Shown: positions 1 to 9,521, counted from the stretch's first letter. The stretch is DNA of 42,989 nt from a bacterium UBP15_UBA6099 (GCA_002435745.1 DIWT01000013.1:1-42989), one strand, 5' to 3'. The notes: generated by a model not told the origin, from the letters alone. Numbers and translations: made by a program.

Positions 1-53
1 CACTGCAAAAATGCGCCTTGCGCCTAGCATTTCATCCGCTCTGAACAATCGCT

Positions 54-78
54 CCCGAATCCTATTGAAGGATTCGGG
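54..78 (+). terminator. Rho-independent terminator-like hairpin
   Basis: The arms CCCGAATCC (54-62) and GGATTCGGG (70-78) pair perfectly around a 7-base loop. On the plus strand a T-rich stretch (TTCAATTTTGTTTTTTG) follows, as in an intrinsic terminator. On the minus strand no T-run follows, so it probably ends a plus-strand transcript entering from the left edge rather than the cyclo-ligase transcript. Bases 1-53 are too short to assign a gene. Bases 79-174 show nothing recognisable. Confidence 0.6.
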
Positions 79-174
79 TTCAATTTTGTTTTTTGACGCA
101 TGAGGCCGCATTGCGCGCGGGCATGGGGCATGAAAAGCGGCGGGCGGAAAAGATTGCGGGGCGACAAGCGCAAT

Positions 175-765
175 TTACGCGGTCATCGCGGGGTTGAAGA
201 CAAGGGTTTCGGATTCTGTGACGATTGCGTCGATTTTTCTGTCGTGTTCGCCTGTCGGCACAGAGTCAAGAAGCTGAAAAGAGAAAGCAATCGCGACGAG
301 CGGGACGCCGGGGCGGAGGCGGGAGACGAATCTGTCGTAAAAGCCGCCGCCGTAACCGAGGCGGTTGCCTGAGCGGTCGAACGCGAGGCCGGGCATTGCC
401 ACGAAGTCGAGTTCGAGAGGGGAAACCGGGCGGAGGAATTCTGGTTTGGGTTCGGGGACGCCGTAAGCTCCTTCGGCCAGTTCGGAGTCGAAGTCTTTGA
501 GTTCGGAGGGGACCATCTCGCGCTCTTTTATTTTTGTGACGGGGATGGCGACGCGTTTGCCGGAGGAGAGAGAGTTTTTGATCATGCCTTCTGTTAGGAT
601 TTCGCTGCGGAACGACACGAAGAACATGGGGAAAGTCGCGCGAGAGAACGGGGGGAATTCGAACAGGCGGCGTTCGACGGCGTCGCTCAGGGCGGCGAGT
701 TCGCTGAGAGAGAGGGCGTCGCGCGCGGCGGATGTCTGTTCTCGGGCTTGTTTCTTAGTCGTCAT
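175..765 (-). CDS. 5-formyltetrahydrofolate cyclo-ligase
   Basis: This 196-residue protein has the normal length for the 5-FTHF cyclo-ligase (MTHFS, YgfA) family. The enzyme uses ATP to convert 5-formyl-THF to 5,10-methenyl-THF in the cytoplasm and so recycles a storage or inhibitory folate. The family signature GYGGGFYDRF lies near residues 138-147, with the typical basic N-terminal segment (KKQAREQTSAARDAL) that contacts nucleotide. The ATG at 765 has a clear site, CGGAGG, six bases upstream. It is the last gene of the minus-strand run behind mfd, separated by 78 bases that hold a short CGGTTTTT/AAAAACCG inverted repeat. Family assignment is firm; physiological role is inferred. Confidence 0.93.
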   Translation of the reverse strand: MTTKKQAREQTSAARDALSLSELAALSDAVERRLFEFPPFSRATFPMFFVSFRSEILTEGMIKNSLSSGKRVAIPVTKIKEREMVPSELKDFDSELAEGAYGVPEPKPEFLRPVSPLELDFVAMPGLAFDRSGNRLGYGGGFYDRFVSRLRPGVPLVAIAFSFQLLDSVPTGEHDRKIDAIVTESETLVFNPAMTA

Positions 766-843
766 TGAAAACCTCCGAAGAGCCGGCCCGGTTTTTTCAC
801 AAGAAAAACCGAATTTGTTTCGTGTCGGAGCGCGGGCGGGCGG

Positions 844-3800
844 TCAGTCCGCGAGTCCTTCGCGTCGCTCCCTGTCTTGGTCTGCGGCGAGTTTCACAGT
901 GACAATATAATTCAGAATCTCGCGGATTGCGTGCGCCGGGCGGAAATTTTCGTGCATGAGACGGACGCGGTCGGGGAGATAGACGACCTCAATCGACATA
1001 TCCGAAGGATAAGGAGCCTCGCGGAAATTTTTGAAAGATGCGTCGTCGCGGAAAGTGATGTCCGTAAGGCCCCCTGATGCGTATGTCTTCACGCGGTCCA
1101 CGCCGATTTCGGGGGCGATGATACGGATTTTTGATTGAGCGAAGAAATTGGCGAGAGGAGCCGGAGCGGGGCCGCAGCTTTCCACAATTTCTTCGAGGAC
1201 CTCGTCGAGCGCGTCCGCCGAGGAGCAGGCGGATATTTTTTTGTAGAAGGCCGCGCGTTGAGCTGGGTCTTCGACGTAGTCTTCAGGGATGAACGAATCG
1301 GCGGCCAGTTCGACCTCTGCGGGAGAGTAGCGCAGAGCGGGCAGTCCCTTTATTCTGTCGACGCTTTCCGCGAGCATCTGGCAGTATAGGTTGAAGCCGA
1401 CCTCGGTGATGAAGCCGTGTTGTTCGCCGCCGAGGAGGCTGCCGGCGCCGCGAAGTTCGAGGTCTTTCATGGCGAGCCTGAAACCGGAGCCGAGTTCTGC
1501 GAACTCGCGGATTGCGTCGAGGCGGGCGCGGGCTTTGCCGCTCAGCGACTCGGCTGGCGAGTGGAAAAAGTAAGCGTATGCCTGTTTGTACGACCTGCCG
1601 ACGCGCCCCCGCAACTGGTACATCTGGGAAAGCCCGAAGTTTTCGGCGGCGTTGACGACGAGCGTGTTGACATTCGGTATGTCGAGTCCGTTTTCGATGA
1701 TGGTGGTGCTGACGAGGATGTCGTGCTCATTGTTGTAGAAGCTTATCATTGTGGATTCTATTTGTTTTTCGGGCATTTTGCCGTGGCATACGACAGTCCG
1801 CGCGTCGGGGAACATCTCGTCGAGGAGGGCTTTGACGGAGGAGATGGTCTCGATGTTGTTGTGCACAAAGTAAACTTGGCCGCGGCGGGCCAGCTCGCGT
1901 CCTACGGCGACATAGAGTGAGTCGCGGTTCCATTCCTCGACGAAAGTGAGAGCGGCCTTGCGGTCTTCGGGCGGGGTCTCGATGACGCTCATGTCGCGCA
2001 ATCCGATCATGGACATGTTGAGGGTGCGCGGGATGGGCGTGGCGGTGAGGGTGAGGGCGTCAACGTTGCTTTTCAGCATTTTGAGCGCCTCTTTGTGTTT
2101 GACGCCGAAGCGCTGCTCCTCGTCGATTATCAGCAGCCCGGCGTCCTTGAAAAGAACATCCTTGGACAGCAGCCTGTGAGTGCCGATGATGATGTCGATT
2201 TCTCCGGCGGCGAGGCGCTTGAGGATGTCTTTCTGCTCTTTGGCGGACCTGAATCTGGATATGACCTCGACTGAGACGGGGAATCGGGAGAGGCGCTCGC
2301 GGAAAGTCTCGGCGTGCTGGTGGGCAAGGATGGTGGTGGGTGCGAGGACGGCCACCTGTTTTTTGTCGAGAGCGGCTTTGAACGCGGCGCGGACCGCGAC
2401 CTCGGTTTTGCCGTAACCGACGTCGCCGTAAACCAGCCTGTCCATAGGAGCGGAGCGCTCCATATCCTTGAAAGCTTCCTCGATGGCGCGTTGCTGATCG
2501 ACGGTTTCCTCGAAAGGGAACGACGCTGCCAGTTCGCGCATAAAAATGTTGTCGCCGGAGAAGACGTGGCCGGGGGCGTTTTCGCGTTCGGAATATAGGC
2601 GGAACAGTTGGGCGGCGAGTTCCTCGACTTTTTTGCGCACCCTGCGCTTGACGGCCTCCCAGCGTCCGGAGTGAAGAGGATAGACGCGGGGGAGAGCGGC
2701 CTCGCCGCCGACGTATTTTTCGATGCGGCCGATTTGTTCGACGGGGACGAACAGTTCGTCGCCGCGCGCGTATTTTATTCTGAAGAAATCCTTGCCGTGT
2801 CCGTCGCCGAGCTGCCTCCTGCATATTCCGGCGTAGAGGCCGATGCCGTGGTCTACGTGGACGACATAGTCGCCCTCCTTAATGTCTTCCGGGGCAAGGA
2901 TGGGAGCGCGGTCTTTGGGGCGGGAGGGACGGGCGGAGCGTTTTTTTGCGGCGGGCGCGCGCCTGAACATTTCTGCGTCAGTGAAAGCGGACATCTCGCC
3001 CGCGATGGAGAAACCGCCTCTTAGGTCGCCGCCCATTACCGTCGCCGAGGTTATCCCCTCGTCTTCGAGGTAGCGTTCGAGCCTGTCCCTGTATTTGGAG
3101 ATGACGAAGACGTCCGCGCGGGCGGACTCTTCGCGGATGCGCCCTGCGATTTCAGAGAGGCTGATAGGCAACGGGGGTAGCGGGCTGATAGGCAGCCGCA
3201 ATCCGTCGGGGGGCGCGCCCGCGGGTTCGAGGGAGACCGACGGAAGCGAGTCCGTCCCGCCGTCGCGCGCGTAGAACCCGGCTACCATTTCCTCAGTGTC
3301 CGAGAATTCGTTGCGTTGCAGCCATACGGATGAGACTTCGCGGCGTCTCCGCTTCTCTTCCTCGCATCTCCGGGAGTCAATCCGAATGAGGATTGAAAAG
3401 GCGTCCGCGCTGACGGGGCCTGAAGAGCATCCGAAAGTTTCGGGATAGAGAATGGAGGCGTCGAAGAATGCGCGGCGCTCGGCGAGGGAGCGGTGGTCGC
3501 GGCGGAGGGAGTCGAAAGAGACGTCCTCGCCGGCAGGCTCCATCTCGTGGCATGGGCAGGCGGTCGCCTTGCGGAGCCGTTCGCCGGAGCGGAGCGTTTC
3601 GATGTTGAGCGAGCGGATTTCCTCGATCGCGTTGCCGGCCATTTCGAGCCTGACCGGGGCGTCGCCCTGAGCCGGAGCGATGTCGATGACGCCGCCTCTG
3701 ACGCAGAACTCGCCCTCGCGCTCGACGGAGCGGCGGCGCTGATAGCCGGCGGCGACGAGCGCGCCGACAAGCTCCTCCATCGGCCACGAGTCGCCTTCCC

Positions 3801-4272
3801 GCAACACGGTCGTCAACTCGGCGAATCGCGCGGCGGGCATGGTTTTCCGTCTCAGCGCGTCGTCGGTGGAGACGATCCACAGGCGCGCCCCGCCCGCGCG
3901 CGGGGAATAGACGGCGCGCAAAGCCCTGACGCGGGCCGCTCGTCGGCGGCGCAGAGAGTCCGGCGCGGTGTCTATCTCGCACACGTCGTAGTCAGGAAAA
4001 GCGACGATGTTCCAGCGCCCGTCGAGGCCGGATTGTTCGAGCAGGCCGGAGATGTCGCGCTCGAACAGGGCAATCGAGTCCTCGTCCGGCAGGACTGTCA
4101 GAATATCGCCGCCGCAGTCGTCGGCCAGAGCCGCGCAGAACAGCAGAAGCGCGACGCCGTCGAGCGGAGAGACAGAGGCTCCGGAGCCTCTCGACGCCTC
4201 TGTCAGCGCGCGCGACACGCTATCGTTTTCTCTGAATCTGTCCAGCAGGCTCACGGCGGAAACAGCCCTCAA
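844..4272 (-). CDS. mfd: Transcription-repair coupling factor Mfd
   Basis: Mfd removes RNA polymerase stalled at DNA lesions and recruits UvrA. The 1142-residue length matches the family. The N-terminal third is UvrB-like. The RNA-polymerase-interaction domain begins near residue 464 (EGDYVVHVDHGIGLYAGI). The helicase motor carries Walker A GDVGYGKTE near 614, DEEQRFG near 716 and TATPIPRTL, followed by the C-terminal TRCF domain. The start is uncertain: TTG at 4272 overlaps the stop of the DUF72 gene by 4 bases, while GTG at 4254, six codons in, has a GAGG about 12 bases upstream. It is translationally coupled to the DUF72 gene. Confidence 0.97.
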   Translation of the reverse strand: MRAVSAVSLLDRFRENDSVSRALTEASRGSGASVSPLDGVALLLFCAALADDCGGDILTVLPDEDSIALFERDISGLLEQSGLDGRWNIVAFPDYDVCEIDTAPDSLRRRRAARVRALRAVYSPRAGGARLWIVSTDDALRRKTMPAARFAELTTVLREGDSWPMEELVGALVAAGYQRRRSVEREGEFCVRGGVIDIAPAQGDAPVRLEMAGNAIEEIRSLNIETLRSGERLRKATACPCHEMEPAGEDVSFDSLRRDHRSLAERRAFFDASILYPETFGCSSGPVSADAFSILIRIDSRRCEEEKRRRREVSSVWLQRNEFSDTEEMVAGFYARDGGTDSLPSVSLEPAGAPPDGLRLPISPLPPLPISLSEIAGRIREESARADVFVISKYRDRLERYLEDEGITSATVMGGDLRGGFSIAGEMSAFTDAEMFRRAPAAKKRSARPSRPKDRAPILAPEDIKEGDYVVHVDHGIGLYAGICRRQLGDGHGKDFFRIKYARGDELFVPVEQIGRIEKYVGGEAALPRVYPLHSGRWEAVKRRVRKKVEELAAQLFRLYSERENAPGHVFSGDNIFMRELAASFPFEETVDQQRAIEEAFKDMERSAPMDRLVYGDVGYGKTEVAVRAAFKAALDKKQVAVLAPTTILAHQHAETFRERLSRFPVSVEVISRFRSAKEQKDILKRLAAGEIDIIIGTHRLLSKDVLFKDAGLLIIDEEQRFGVKHKEALKMLKSNVDALTLTATPIPRTLNMSMIGLRDMSVIETPPEDRKAALTFVEEWNRDSLYVAVGRELARRGQVYFVHNNIETISSVKALLDEMFPDARTVVCHGKMPEKQIESTMISFYNNEHDILVSTTIIENGLDIPNVNTLVVNAAENFGLSQMYQLRGRVGRSYKQAYAYFFHSPAESLSGKARARLDAIREFAELGSGFRLAMKDLELRGAGSLLGGEQHGFITEVGFNLYCQMLAESVDRIKGLPALRYSPAEVELAADSFIPEDYVEDPAQRAAFYKKISACSSADALDEVLEEIVESCGPAPAPLANFFAQSKIRIIAPEIGVDRVKTYASGGLTDITFRDDASFKNFREAPYPSDMSIEVVYLPDRVRLMHENFRPAHAIREILNYIVTVKLAADQDRERREGLAD

Positions 4273-5096
4273 TCGAATTCAAGCTCTCCGCCCCTGCGCG
4301 CTCTAGCGGCGGGGAGTCCGAGCAGTTTTTTCATTTCTATAGCGTTCTTCGGCGCGTTGCCGAAGTGGCAGTTGTTGAAAAACATCAGAACGCTTTCACA
4401 GCGCGAGGAAAGCGACTCTAACTTCGGGACCCATTCGAGCAGTTCCCGCTCGGAATAGTCGTACAGATACCTGTCCGAGCCGGGGCGCGGAGTCCACCAG
4501 TCGGCGGAGTTGCGGCCGTGGAATCGGACGTATGCTGTGGGAGCGGTGGCCTCGGCGACCGGGGGCATCAGGCCCTTTAGTTGCGGTTCGTCAACGCAGC
4601 ACCACCCGGCCCCCATCTCCCTGAGTTCCTCGAACGTGTCCGGCTCCAGCCATGAATCATGCCTGAACTCGGCGAAAAAGGGAAATCTTTCCAGCCTGCT
4701 CCTCGCTAGGCGCAGGTATGAAAGGTTGTCCTGCGAGCGTCGGAACTCGTACGGGAACTGGGCCAGAAGGCCGAGGAGCCTGCCGTTGTTTTCGAGCGGG
4801 CGCAGAGCCTCTGAGAAATCGGCGAATGGGAACGCCGAGCCGTCGCGCCCGTGGGTCATAGACGCGTGAAGCTTGACGACGAAGCCGAAATCCGGGTCCG
4901 TGGCGCGGACCATCCCGGCGAACATCCGAGCCGACGGCATCTTGTAATATGAGGAATTAATCTCCACCGCGTCGAAGAAGCCGGAGTAATATTCCAGCAT
5001 CCGGGAGGCGGAGACGGATTCCGGATAGAAAGGACCGCGCCAGTCCTTGAAGCTGAAGCCGGACGCGCCGACGCGGACGTTGTCAAAAGCCGCCAC
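4269..5096 (-). CDS. DUF72 (YecE-like) family protein
   Basis: The 275-residue protein belongs to the DUF72/YecE family, a TIM-barrel-like group of unknown function. The family opening is present: VRVGASGFSFKDWRGPFYPE, then AVEINSSYYKMPS. So are the later pieces VVKLHASMTHGRD, LLAQFPYEF, FAEFRHDSW, AYVRFHGRN and MFFNNCHFGNAPKNA. The start is GTG at 5096, 13 bases inside pcm, with AAAGG about 8 bases before it. It sits between pcm and mfd with overlaps on both sides, so the three are cotranscribed. No biochemical role should be assumed beyond family membership. Confidence 0.9.
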   Translation of the reverse strand: MAAFDNVRVGASGFSFKDWRGPFYPESVSASRMLEYYSGFFDAVEINSSYYKMPSARMFAGMVRATDPDFGFVVKLHASMTHGRDGSAFPFADFSEALRPLENNGRLLGLLAQFPYEFRRSQDNLSYLRLARSRLERFPFFAEFRHDSWLEPDTFEELREMGAGWCCVDEPQLKGLMPPVAEATAPTAYVRFHGRNSADWWTPRPGSDRYLYDYSERELLEWVPKLESLSSRCESVLMFFNNCHFGNAPKNAIEMKKLLGLPAARARRGGELEFD

Positions 5097-5775
5097 TGTT
5101 ATTGCCTTTCAGCTCCACGAAAACGACGCCGCCCGCCTGTCTGCGCGAGAGGGAGCCGTCCGGGTTTTTCTTCGCGTAGAACATGTCGCCGCGCGACTGA
5201 GGATAAAGCAGGACGCCGCCGGGTTTCAACTGTTCGAGCAGGGGCGATTCGTCGAATCCGAATCCCGCGCCCGCCGCGAAGTATATTCTGTCGAAAGGAG
5301 CGCGGGACGGAAGCCCCAGCGACCCGTCCCCGGTTATCACCTCGACCTCAGCGTCGAAGCTGAAGCCGGCGAGGTTCGCGCGCGCGGTCTCCGCCAGTTC
5401 GGGAAGAAATTCGACGGCGAAAAGAGCGCCGCCGGGAGAGATGAGAGACGCGGCGACCGCCGCGCTGTATCCGCAGCCCGCGCCGACTTCGAGAGCGCGC
5501 ATGCCCGGAGCCAGTTCGAGCATGGACGCCATCGCCGCCACCATGCTCGGCTGCGAGCATGTCTGCCCCGCTCCGATCGGGATCGGCGCGTCGGCGTAGA
5601 TGTCGCGCTCTCCGGGCGGCGCGAACTTACTCCGGTCTATTCGGCGCATAGCGTCGATGACAGCGGCGTCGAACTTCGGGATGCCGAGGTACGACCTCCT
5701 CGACGCTACGGCGTCGCACAGCGCATCGTTGTCCGGATAAACTGTTCCCATCCGCGTCCCCGCTCTCTTACACAT
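5083..5775 (-). CDS. pcm: Protein-L-isoaspartate O-methyltransferase
   Basis: This family methylates isoaspartyl residues from S-adenosylmethionine and so starts repair of aged proteins in the cytosol. Visible landmarks are the N-terminal FDAAVIDAMRRIDRSKFAPP, then the substrate and active-site loop IPIGAGQTCSQPSMVAAM, then the SAM-binding motif LEVGAGCGYSAAVAA. Length (about 220-230 residues) is normal. The ATG at 5775 lacks a ribosome site, and a -10 box 3 bases before it would put the transcription start at about this ATG. The ATG at 5751, giving 222 residues, may therefore be the real start. It overlaps the DUF72 gene by 14 bases. Confidence 0.93.
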   Translation of the reverse strand: MCKRAGTRMGTVYPDNDALCDAVASRRSYLGIPKFDAAVIDAMRRIDRSKFAPPGERDIYADAPIPIGAGQTCSQPSMVAAMASMLELAPGMRALEVGAGCGYSAAVAASLISPGGALFAVEFLPELAETARANLAGFSFDAEVEVITGDGSLGLPSRAPFDRIYFAAGAGFGFDESPLLEQLKPGGVLLYPQSRGDMFYAKKNPDGSLSRRQAGGVVFVELKGNNSGGF

Positions 5776-5777
5776 AA

Positions 5778-5806
5778 AGTATAAGCCTATATGGATTTGT
5801 TTTTAA
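5778..5806 (-). promoter_or_regulatory. Possible promoter of pcm-DUF72-mfd
   Basis: On the minus strand TATACT (5778-5783) is preceded by a 17-base spacer and a weak -35, TTAAAA (5801-5806), in the 61-base gap after yraN. The -10 is good, the -35 poor. Transcription would begin near 5771, which favours the internal pcm start at 5751. Confidence 0.35.
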
Positions 5807-5836
5807 GTCGCGGTGGCGGAGAGGGCGGCGGGGCTG

Positions 5837-6229
5837 TCACTCCCCGTCGATGAATGCGGCGGGCATGTGAACGGCGGTCAACCTGCCCCGTTCGTCCGGG
5901 CTGACGGCGACCACGTCGAAGCGTCCGCGCAGCCCGGTCAGCCTCTTGTGTTTCATGTAGGCGTTCGCGAGCCTGACGATTCTCTTCTGTTTCGCGGGAG
6001 TGACGGCGAGTTGTGGAGGTCCGTAGAGGCCGCTCGCGCGGGTTTTTACCTCCACAAACGCGAGCAGGTCTCCTTTTCTGGCGACGATGTCAAGCTCGCC
6101 GATGTCGCACGACCAGTTCGCGTCGAGTATGATGAAGCCCTGTTTTTTGAGAGCGCGGGCGGCAAGTTTTTCGCCCTTGGCGCCGAGAGGTTTTCGCGGG
6201 TCGCGCGCGCGGTCTTGAGGCTCCGTCAT
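5837..6229 (-). CDS. YraN/UPF0102 family endonuclease-like protein
   Basis: The 130-residue protein has the size and order of the UPF0102 (YraN) family, which has a restriction-endonuclease-like fold and is usually found beside rnhB. Visible signatures are GAKGEKLAARALKKQGF (start of the fold), then ILDANWSCDIGELDIVAR and FVEVKTR. The ELDIV...FVEVKTR segment carries the D-(x)n-E-x-K nuclease residues. The ATG at 6229 overlaps the rnhB stop as ATGA, so translation is coupled. The adjacency with rnhB is a conserved arrangement in many bacteria. A role in DNA processing is inferred from the fold. Confidence 0.92.
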   Translation of the reverse strand: MTEPQDRARDPRKPLGAKGEKLAARALKKQGFIILDANWSCDIGELDIVARKGDLLAFVEVKTRASGLYGPPQLAVTPAKQKRIVRLANAYMKHKRLTGLRGRFDVVAVSPDERGRLTAVHMPAAFIDGE

Positions 6230-6852
6230 CGCTCAAGAGCCTCCTTCACCGGAGCGAAAGAGCGGCGATGGATGGGGCACGGCCCCAGCCTGCGGAGCGC
6301 CTCCATGTGTTCGGCGGTTCCGTACCCCTTGTTGCGGGCGAATCCGTAGCCGGGATAAATCTCGTCGTACTCGACCATCATGCGGTCGCGGGTCACTTTC
6401 GCAAGAATCGACGCCGCCGCCACCGAGCAGCAGAGCGAGTCGCCGCCGACCAACGCGCGTTGCGCAATGTCAATATCGACCCTAGCGTTGCCGTCTATGT
6501 ACGCGAAATCCGCCGCTGGCGAGAGGCCTTCGACGGCGAGCTTCATGGCGTAGAGCGCGGCCCGGTAGATGTTAATCCTGTCGATTTCAGGAGCGCCGAT
6601 AGTGATTATCGAGCGCGCGGCGGCGTTCTCGACGATTATTTCATATATCCGCTCGCGCCGTTTGGGGGCGATTTTTTTCGAGTCCCGTATTCCGACTCCG
6701 ACGCAGCCGTCCGAGATGACGACGGCGGCGGCCACGACAGGCCCGGCGAGCGGGCCGCGCCCAGCCTCGTCCGCTCCGGCCACGCGCCTGAACCCGGCGG
6801 ATATCGCCGCTATCTCGAACGACTGGGAAAGTCCTCTGTGTTTTTTCGCCAT
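6226..6852 (-). CDS. rnhB: Ribonuclease HII
   Basis: RNase HII cuts RNA in RNA-DNA hybrids and removes single misincorporated ribonucleotides. The 208-residue protein shows the catalytic start GADEAGRGPLAGPVVAAAV (Asp and Glu of DEAGRG), the RDSKKIAPKRRE segment, the ILAKVTRDR metal-site region and the closing HRRSFAPVKE. No strong ribosome site is visible before the ATG at 6852. The 93-base gap to glmM holds GC-rich inverted sequence and a T/A run but no promoter I can defend. It is coupled to yraN by an ATGA overlap. Confidence 0.96.
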   Translation of the reverse strand: MAKKHRGLSQSFEIAAISAGFRRVAGADEAGRGPLAGPVVAAAVVISDGCVGVGIRDSKKIAPKRRERIYEIIVENAAARSIITIGAPEIDRINIYRAALYAMKLAVEGLSPAADFAYIDGNARVDIDIAQRALVGGDSLCCSVAAASILAKVTRDRMMVEYDEIYPGYGFARNKGYGTAEHMEALRRLGPCPIHRRSFAPVKEALER

Positions 6853-6945
6853 AACGGGAACATGATATCACAAACGGAGCCGCGCATGGAGGGCGGGCTG
6901 TTTTTTTCGCTAGCGCGCCGGGCCGCCGGATGTCCTGATGCCGGG

Positions 6946-8319
6946 TTATTGTATATTGAATTCCGATTTGACGGCGTCGATTATCTCGTCCGTGAAAGAC
7001 TCGGCGGAGGCGGCGTCCCATGTCTCCACCATGACCCTGATGAGCGGCTCTGTGCCCGAAGGCCGCACAACCACCCTTCCGCTGTCGCCGAGACGTTTTT
7101 CCACTTCCGCCACTTTGTCTTGTATGTTTTTGCTCTGGTAGAAGGCGTCCCTGTCGGGGACCCTGACGTTTTTCAGGAATTGTGCGGAGCGTTTCATAGC
7201 AGTCTGCTCAGAGAAAGGTTGTTTCGAAGCGCAGGCGCAGCGCAGGACCTGAGCGGCGGACAGCAGGCCGTCGCCTGTTGTGGCGTGATCGAGGAAGATG
7301 ATATGCCCGGACTGTTCGCCGCCGATGTTGTAGCCGCCCTTGAGCATTTCGCGCAACACGAATTTGTCCCCCACCGGAGTCCTCAGCATGCGCGCGCCGA
7401 TATCTTTGAGCGCGGCCTCGAAGCCCATGTTCGACATGACGGTGGCCACCACTGTGTCGCCAGCGAGTTTTCCTTCGGCCTTCATGCGGCGAGCGCACAG
7501 CAGCATCAACTGGTCTCCGTCCACCACCGCGCCGGTCTCGTCGACGAACAGGACGCGGTCGGCGTCGCCGTCGAAGGCGAAGCCGAGAGCGGCTCCGGTC
7601 TCGCGAGTCTTTGCGGCGATTATCTCCGGCCGGGTCGAGCCGCAATCCACGTTTATTTTCAGCCCGTCCTCGTCCGAGTTCATGAACACGACTTCTTCGG
7701 CGCAGTCCTTGAACACCCGTTTGGCGTATCTTGAGGCGGCCCCGCACGCGCAGTCGACCACTATCGTTCCATCCAAGAAAACGCCGCGCAGAAGCCTGCG
7801 CAGGTAGTCCACGTAAGTTCCGGCAGTCTTGCTTTTGTCCACGAACCTGCCGACCGCCGCGCCGGGGGCGGGCTTTATGCCGCCGCCGTTGGCATGTATC
7901 AGCGCCTCGATCGCCTCTTCGTCCGCGTCTTCAAGCTTGTATCCGTCCGCCGAGAATATTTTGATTCCGTTGTCCTCAACCGGGTTGTGAGAGGCCGATA
8001 TCATAATGCCGCAGTCGCAGTTGAGCGCGCGGGTCATGTGCGCGAGCGCGGGAGTGGGCGTGATGCCGATCCGCCACGCGTCCACGCCGACGGACGTTAT
8101 TCCGGCCACGAGCGCCGTCTCTATCATGTCGCCGGAAACCCGCGTGTCTTTGCCGACCAGCGCCCTGCGCGCCGAGCCTTTTTTCGACACCGACATGTAG
8201 TGCGCGACGCAGCGCCCGACGGTGAGCGCCACCTCGGCGGTCAACTCCAGATTCGCCACCCCTCTGATTCCGTCCGTGCCGAATTTTATCTTTTTTCCGC
8301 CTGTTCCGTTCGATGTCAT
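6946..8319 (-). CDS. glmM: Phosphoglucosamine mutase
   Basis: GlmM converts glucosamine-6-phosphate to glucosamine-1-phosphate for UDP-GlcNAc and hence for peptidoglycan and lipid precursors. The 457-residue protein has the four alpha-D-phosphohexomutase blocks in order: KFGTDGIRGVAN at the start, the phosphoserine loop IMISASHNPVEDNGIK, the metal loop GFAFDGDADRVLFVD, and the phosphate-binding RPSGTEPLIRVMVE at the end. Its ATG at 8319 overlaps the cdaR stop as ATGA. In many Firmicutes cdaA-cdaR-glmM form one operon and GlmM inhibits CdaA, so the same link is plausible here (inference). Its product feeds the GlcNAc branch used by wecA and wecB further right. Confidence 0.97.
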   Translation of the reverse strand: MTSNGTGGKKIKFGTDGIRGVANLELTAEVALTVGRCVAHYMSVSKKGSARRALVGKDTRVSGDMIETALVAGITSVGVDAWRIGITPTPALAHMTRALNCDCGIMISASHNPVEDNGIKIFSADGYKLEDADEEAIEALIHANGGGIKPAPGAAVGRFVDKSKTAGTYVDYLRRLLRGVFLDGTIVVDCACGAASRYAKRVFKDCAEEVVFMNSDEDGLKINVDCGSTRPEIIAAKTRETGAALGFAFDGDADRVLFVDETGAVVDGDQLMLLCARRMKAEGKLAGDTVVATVMSNMGFEAALKDIGARMLRTPVGDKFVLREMLKGGYNIGGEQSGHIIFLDHATTGDGLLSAAQVLRCACASKQPFSEQTAMKRSAQFLKNVRVPDRDAFYQSKNIQDKVAEVEKRLGDSGRVVVRPSGTEPLIRVMVETWDAASAESFTDEIIDAVKSEFNIQ

Positions 8320-9521
8320 TGCCGCTGTTTCCCCTGTTGTGAGATATGGACTCTTATTTTCTGGTCGAGTGTTTTTATCGATGCCGTCTCCGCGAGTTTT
8401 GAAAGCGCGGCGTGCGGCTCGGTCTCATGCTCGCCGGGACCCATTCCGGCGAGGTCGACGAAGGCCGAGATGTCCGACGCCCGAATCTGGTTGATGTCCC
8501 TCGCCGGGCCTGTCACTTGCACGTCCACTCCGCCCGGCAGAAGCGTCGCAGAACAGCCCCTGCACAGATTTATCTGCGACAGCGTGACGGTGAACTCGCG
8601 CGACACCGTCTTGTCCGCCGAGCACGTCAGCGTTATCTGCGAGAAGCCTGCCGACACTCCGTCGGGAAGCAAAATATCTATCGGATACACGCCGCCGGAT
8701 TCGCATTTTCCAAGATCAAACTCGGAGGTCGTCACGAATTTCACCGCCGCCAGCGCGGTCTCCTCTCCCGTAAGCTCTATAGACGACGGGAAGAACTCCG
8801 CAGCGGGGAAATCTCTGACAATGTCGCCCCCGACGAACGCCGGCTTAATCGGGACGCTGTTGGTCCGAACGCTTTCGACCGGCACGCGGATGTTCGCGCG
8901 CGCGGGCGACACCGTCACTCCGCCGACTACCGCGCCGGATTCGTTCACCGCCCTCAGCGCGGCCTCCGCCGTGAACGTCTCCCGCCTGTCGTCCAGAGAC
9001 ACCGGCGCGATAACGCGGGCGACGTCCCCGACATCTTCCCTCTCTCCGTAGATGGTCGCGCGATCAGGCCGGACCGCGATATCGCCGCCGAGCCTGTACC
9101 CTTCGGGAAGCTCTCCTATGAACTGAATGGATACCACGGTTTCCGCCGAGTGCGTCCTCTTCAGCTCGACCGTTACCGACGGCAGGCGTCCGTGCGGGCG
9201 CGCAGCGGTTCCGGTGTCTATCCGCACCGTCACGTCATGCGTTCCTTCGTCCAGCCCTTCGAGGTCCGCAGTCGCTTCTATGTTTTTCGATGTAAGTTTT
9301 TCAAGCAGCCGGGAGTCCGCGCGCAGCTTCACGCTCGCCGTTTCCGGAGCCTCGACAATCCGCAGTCCGGGCGACAGGTTCTCATAGACAACGGTCGGAG
9401 TGAAAGAGGCGGTCGCCATCGGCCTCTGCCCCGCGTATATGAACCACCACACCCCGAACCCGGTCAGGAGCGCGACTATCTTGGTCTTGTAGTTGTTGAG
9501 CAGCAACGCTTTCAGGCTCAT
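8316..9521 (-). CDS. cdaR: CdaR-like YbbR-repeat regulator of diadenylate cyclase
   Basis: The 401-residue protein starts with a short cytoplasmic stretch (MSLKALLLNNYKTK) and a single transmembrane helix (about residues 14-31, IVALLTGFGVWWFIYAG). A long extracytoplasmic region of repeated YbbR-type domains follows, with recurring pieces such as VTVELK, SVPIKPAF and DVQVTGPA. YbbR/CdaR proteins bind and modulate the membrane diadenylate cyclase CdaA. I place the start at ATG 9521 because it overlaps the cdaA stop as ATGA; the longer open frame upstream reads backwards through cdaA. It lies between cdaA and glmM, the classic order. Confidence 0.9.
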   Translation of the reverse strand: MSLKALLLNNYKTKIVALLTGFGVWWFIYAGQRPMATASFTPTVVYENLSPGLRIVEAPETASVKLRADSRLLEKLTSKNIEATADLEGLDEGTHDVTVRIDTGTAARPHGRLPSVTVELKRTHSAETVVSIQFIGELPEGYRLGGDIAVRPDRATIYGEREDVGDVARVIAPVSLDDRRETFTAEAALRAVNESGAVVGGVTVSPARANIRVPVESVRTNSVPIKPAFVGGDIVRDFPAAEFFPSSIELTGEETALAAVKFVTTSEFDLGKCESGGVYPIDILLPDGVSAGFSQITLTCSADKTVSREFTVTLSQINLCRGCSATLLPGGVDVQVTGPARDINQIRASDISAFVDLAGMGPGEHETEPHAALSKLAETASIKTLDQKIRVHISQQGKQRQ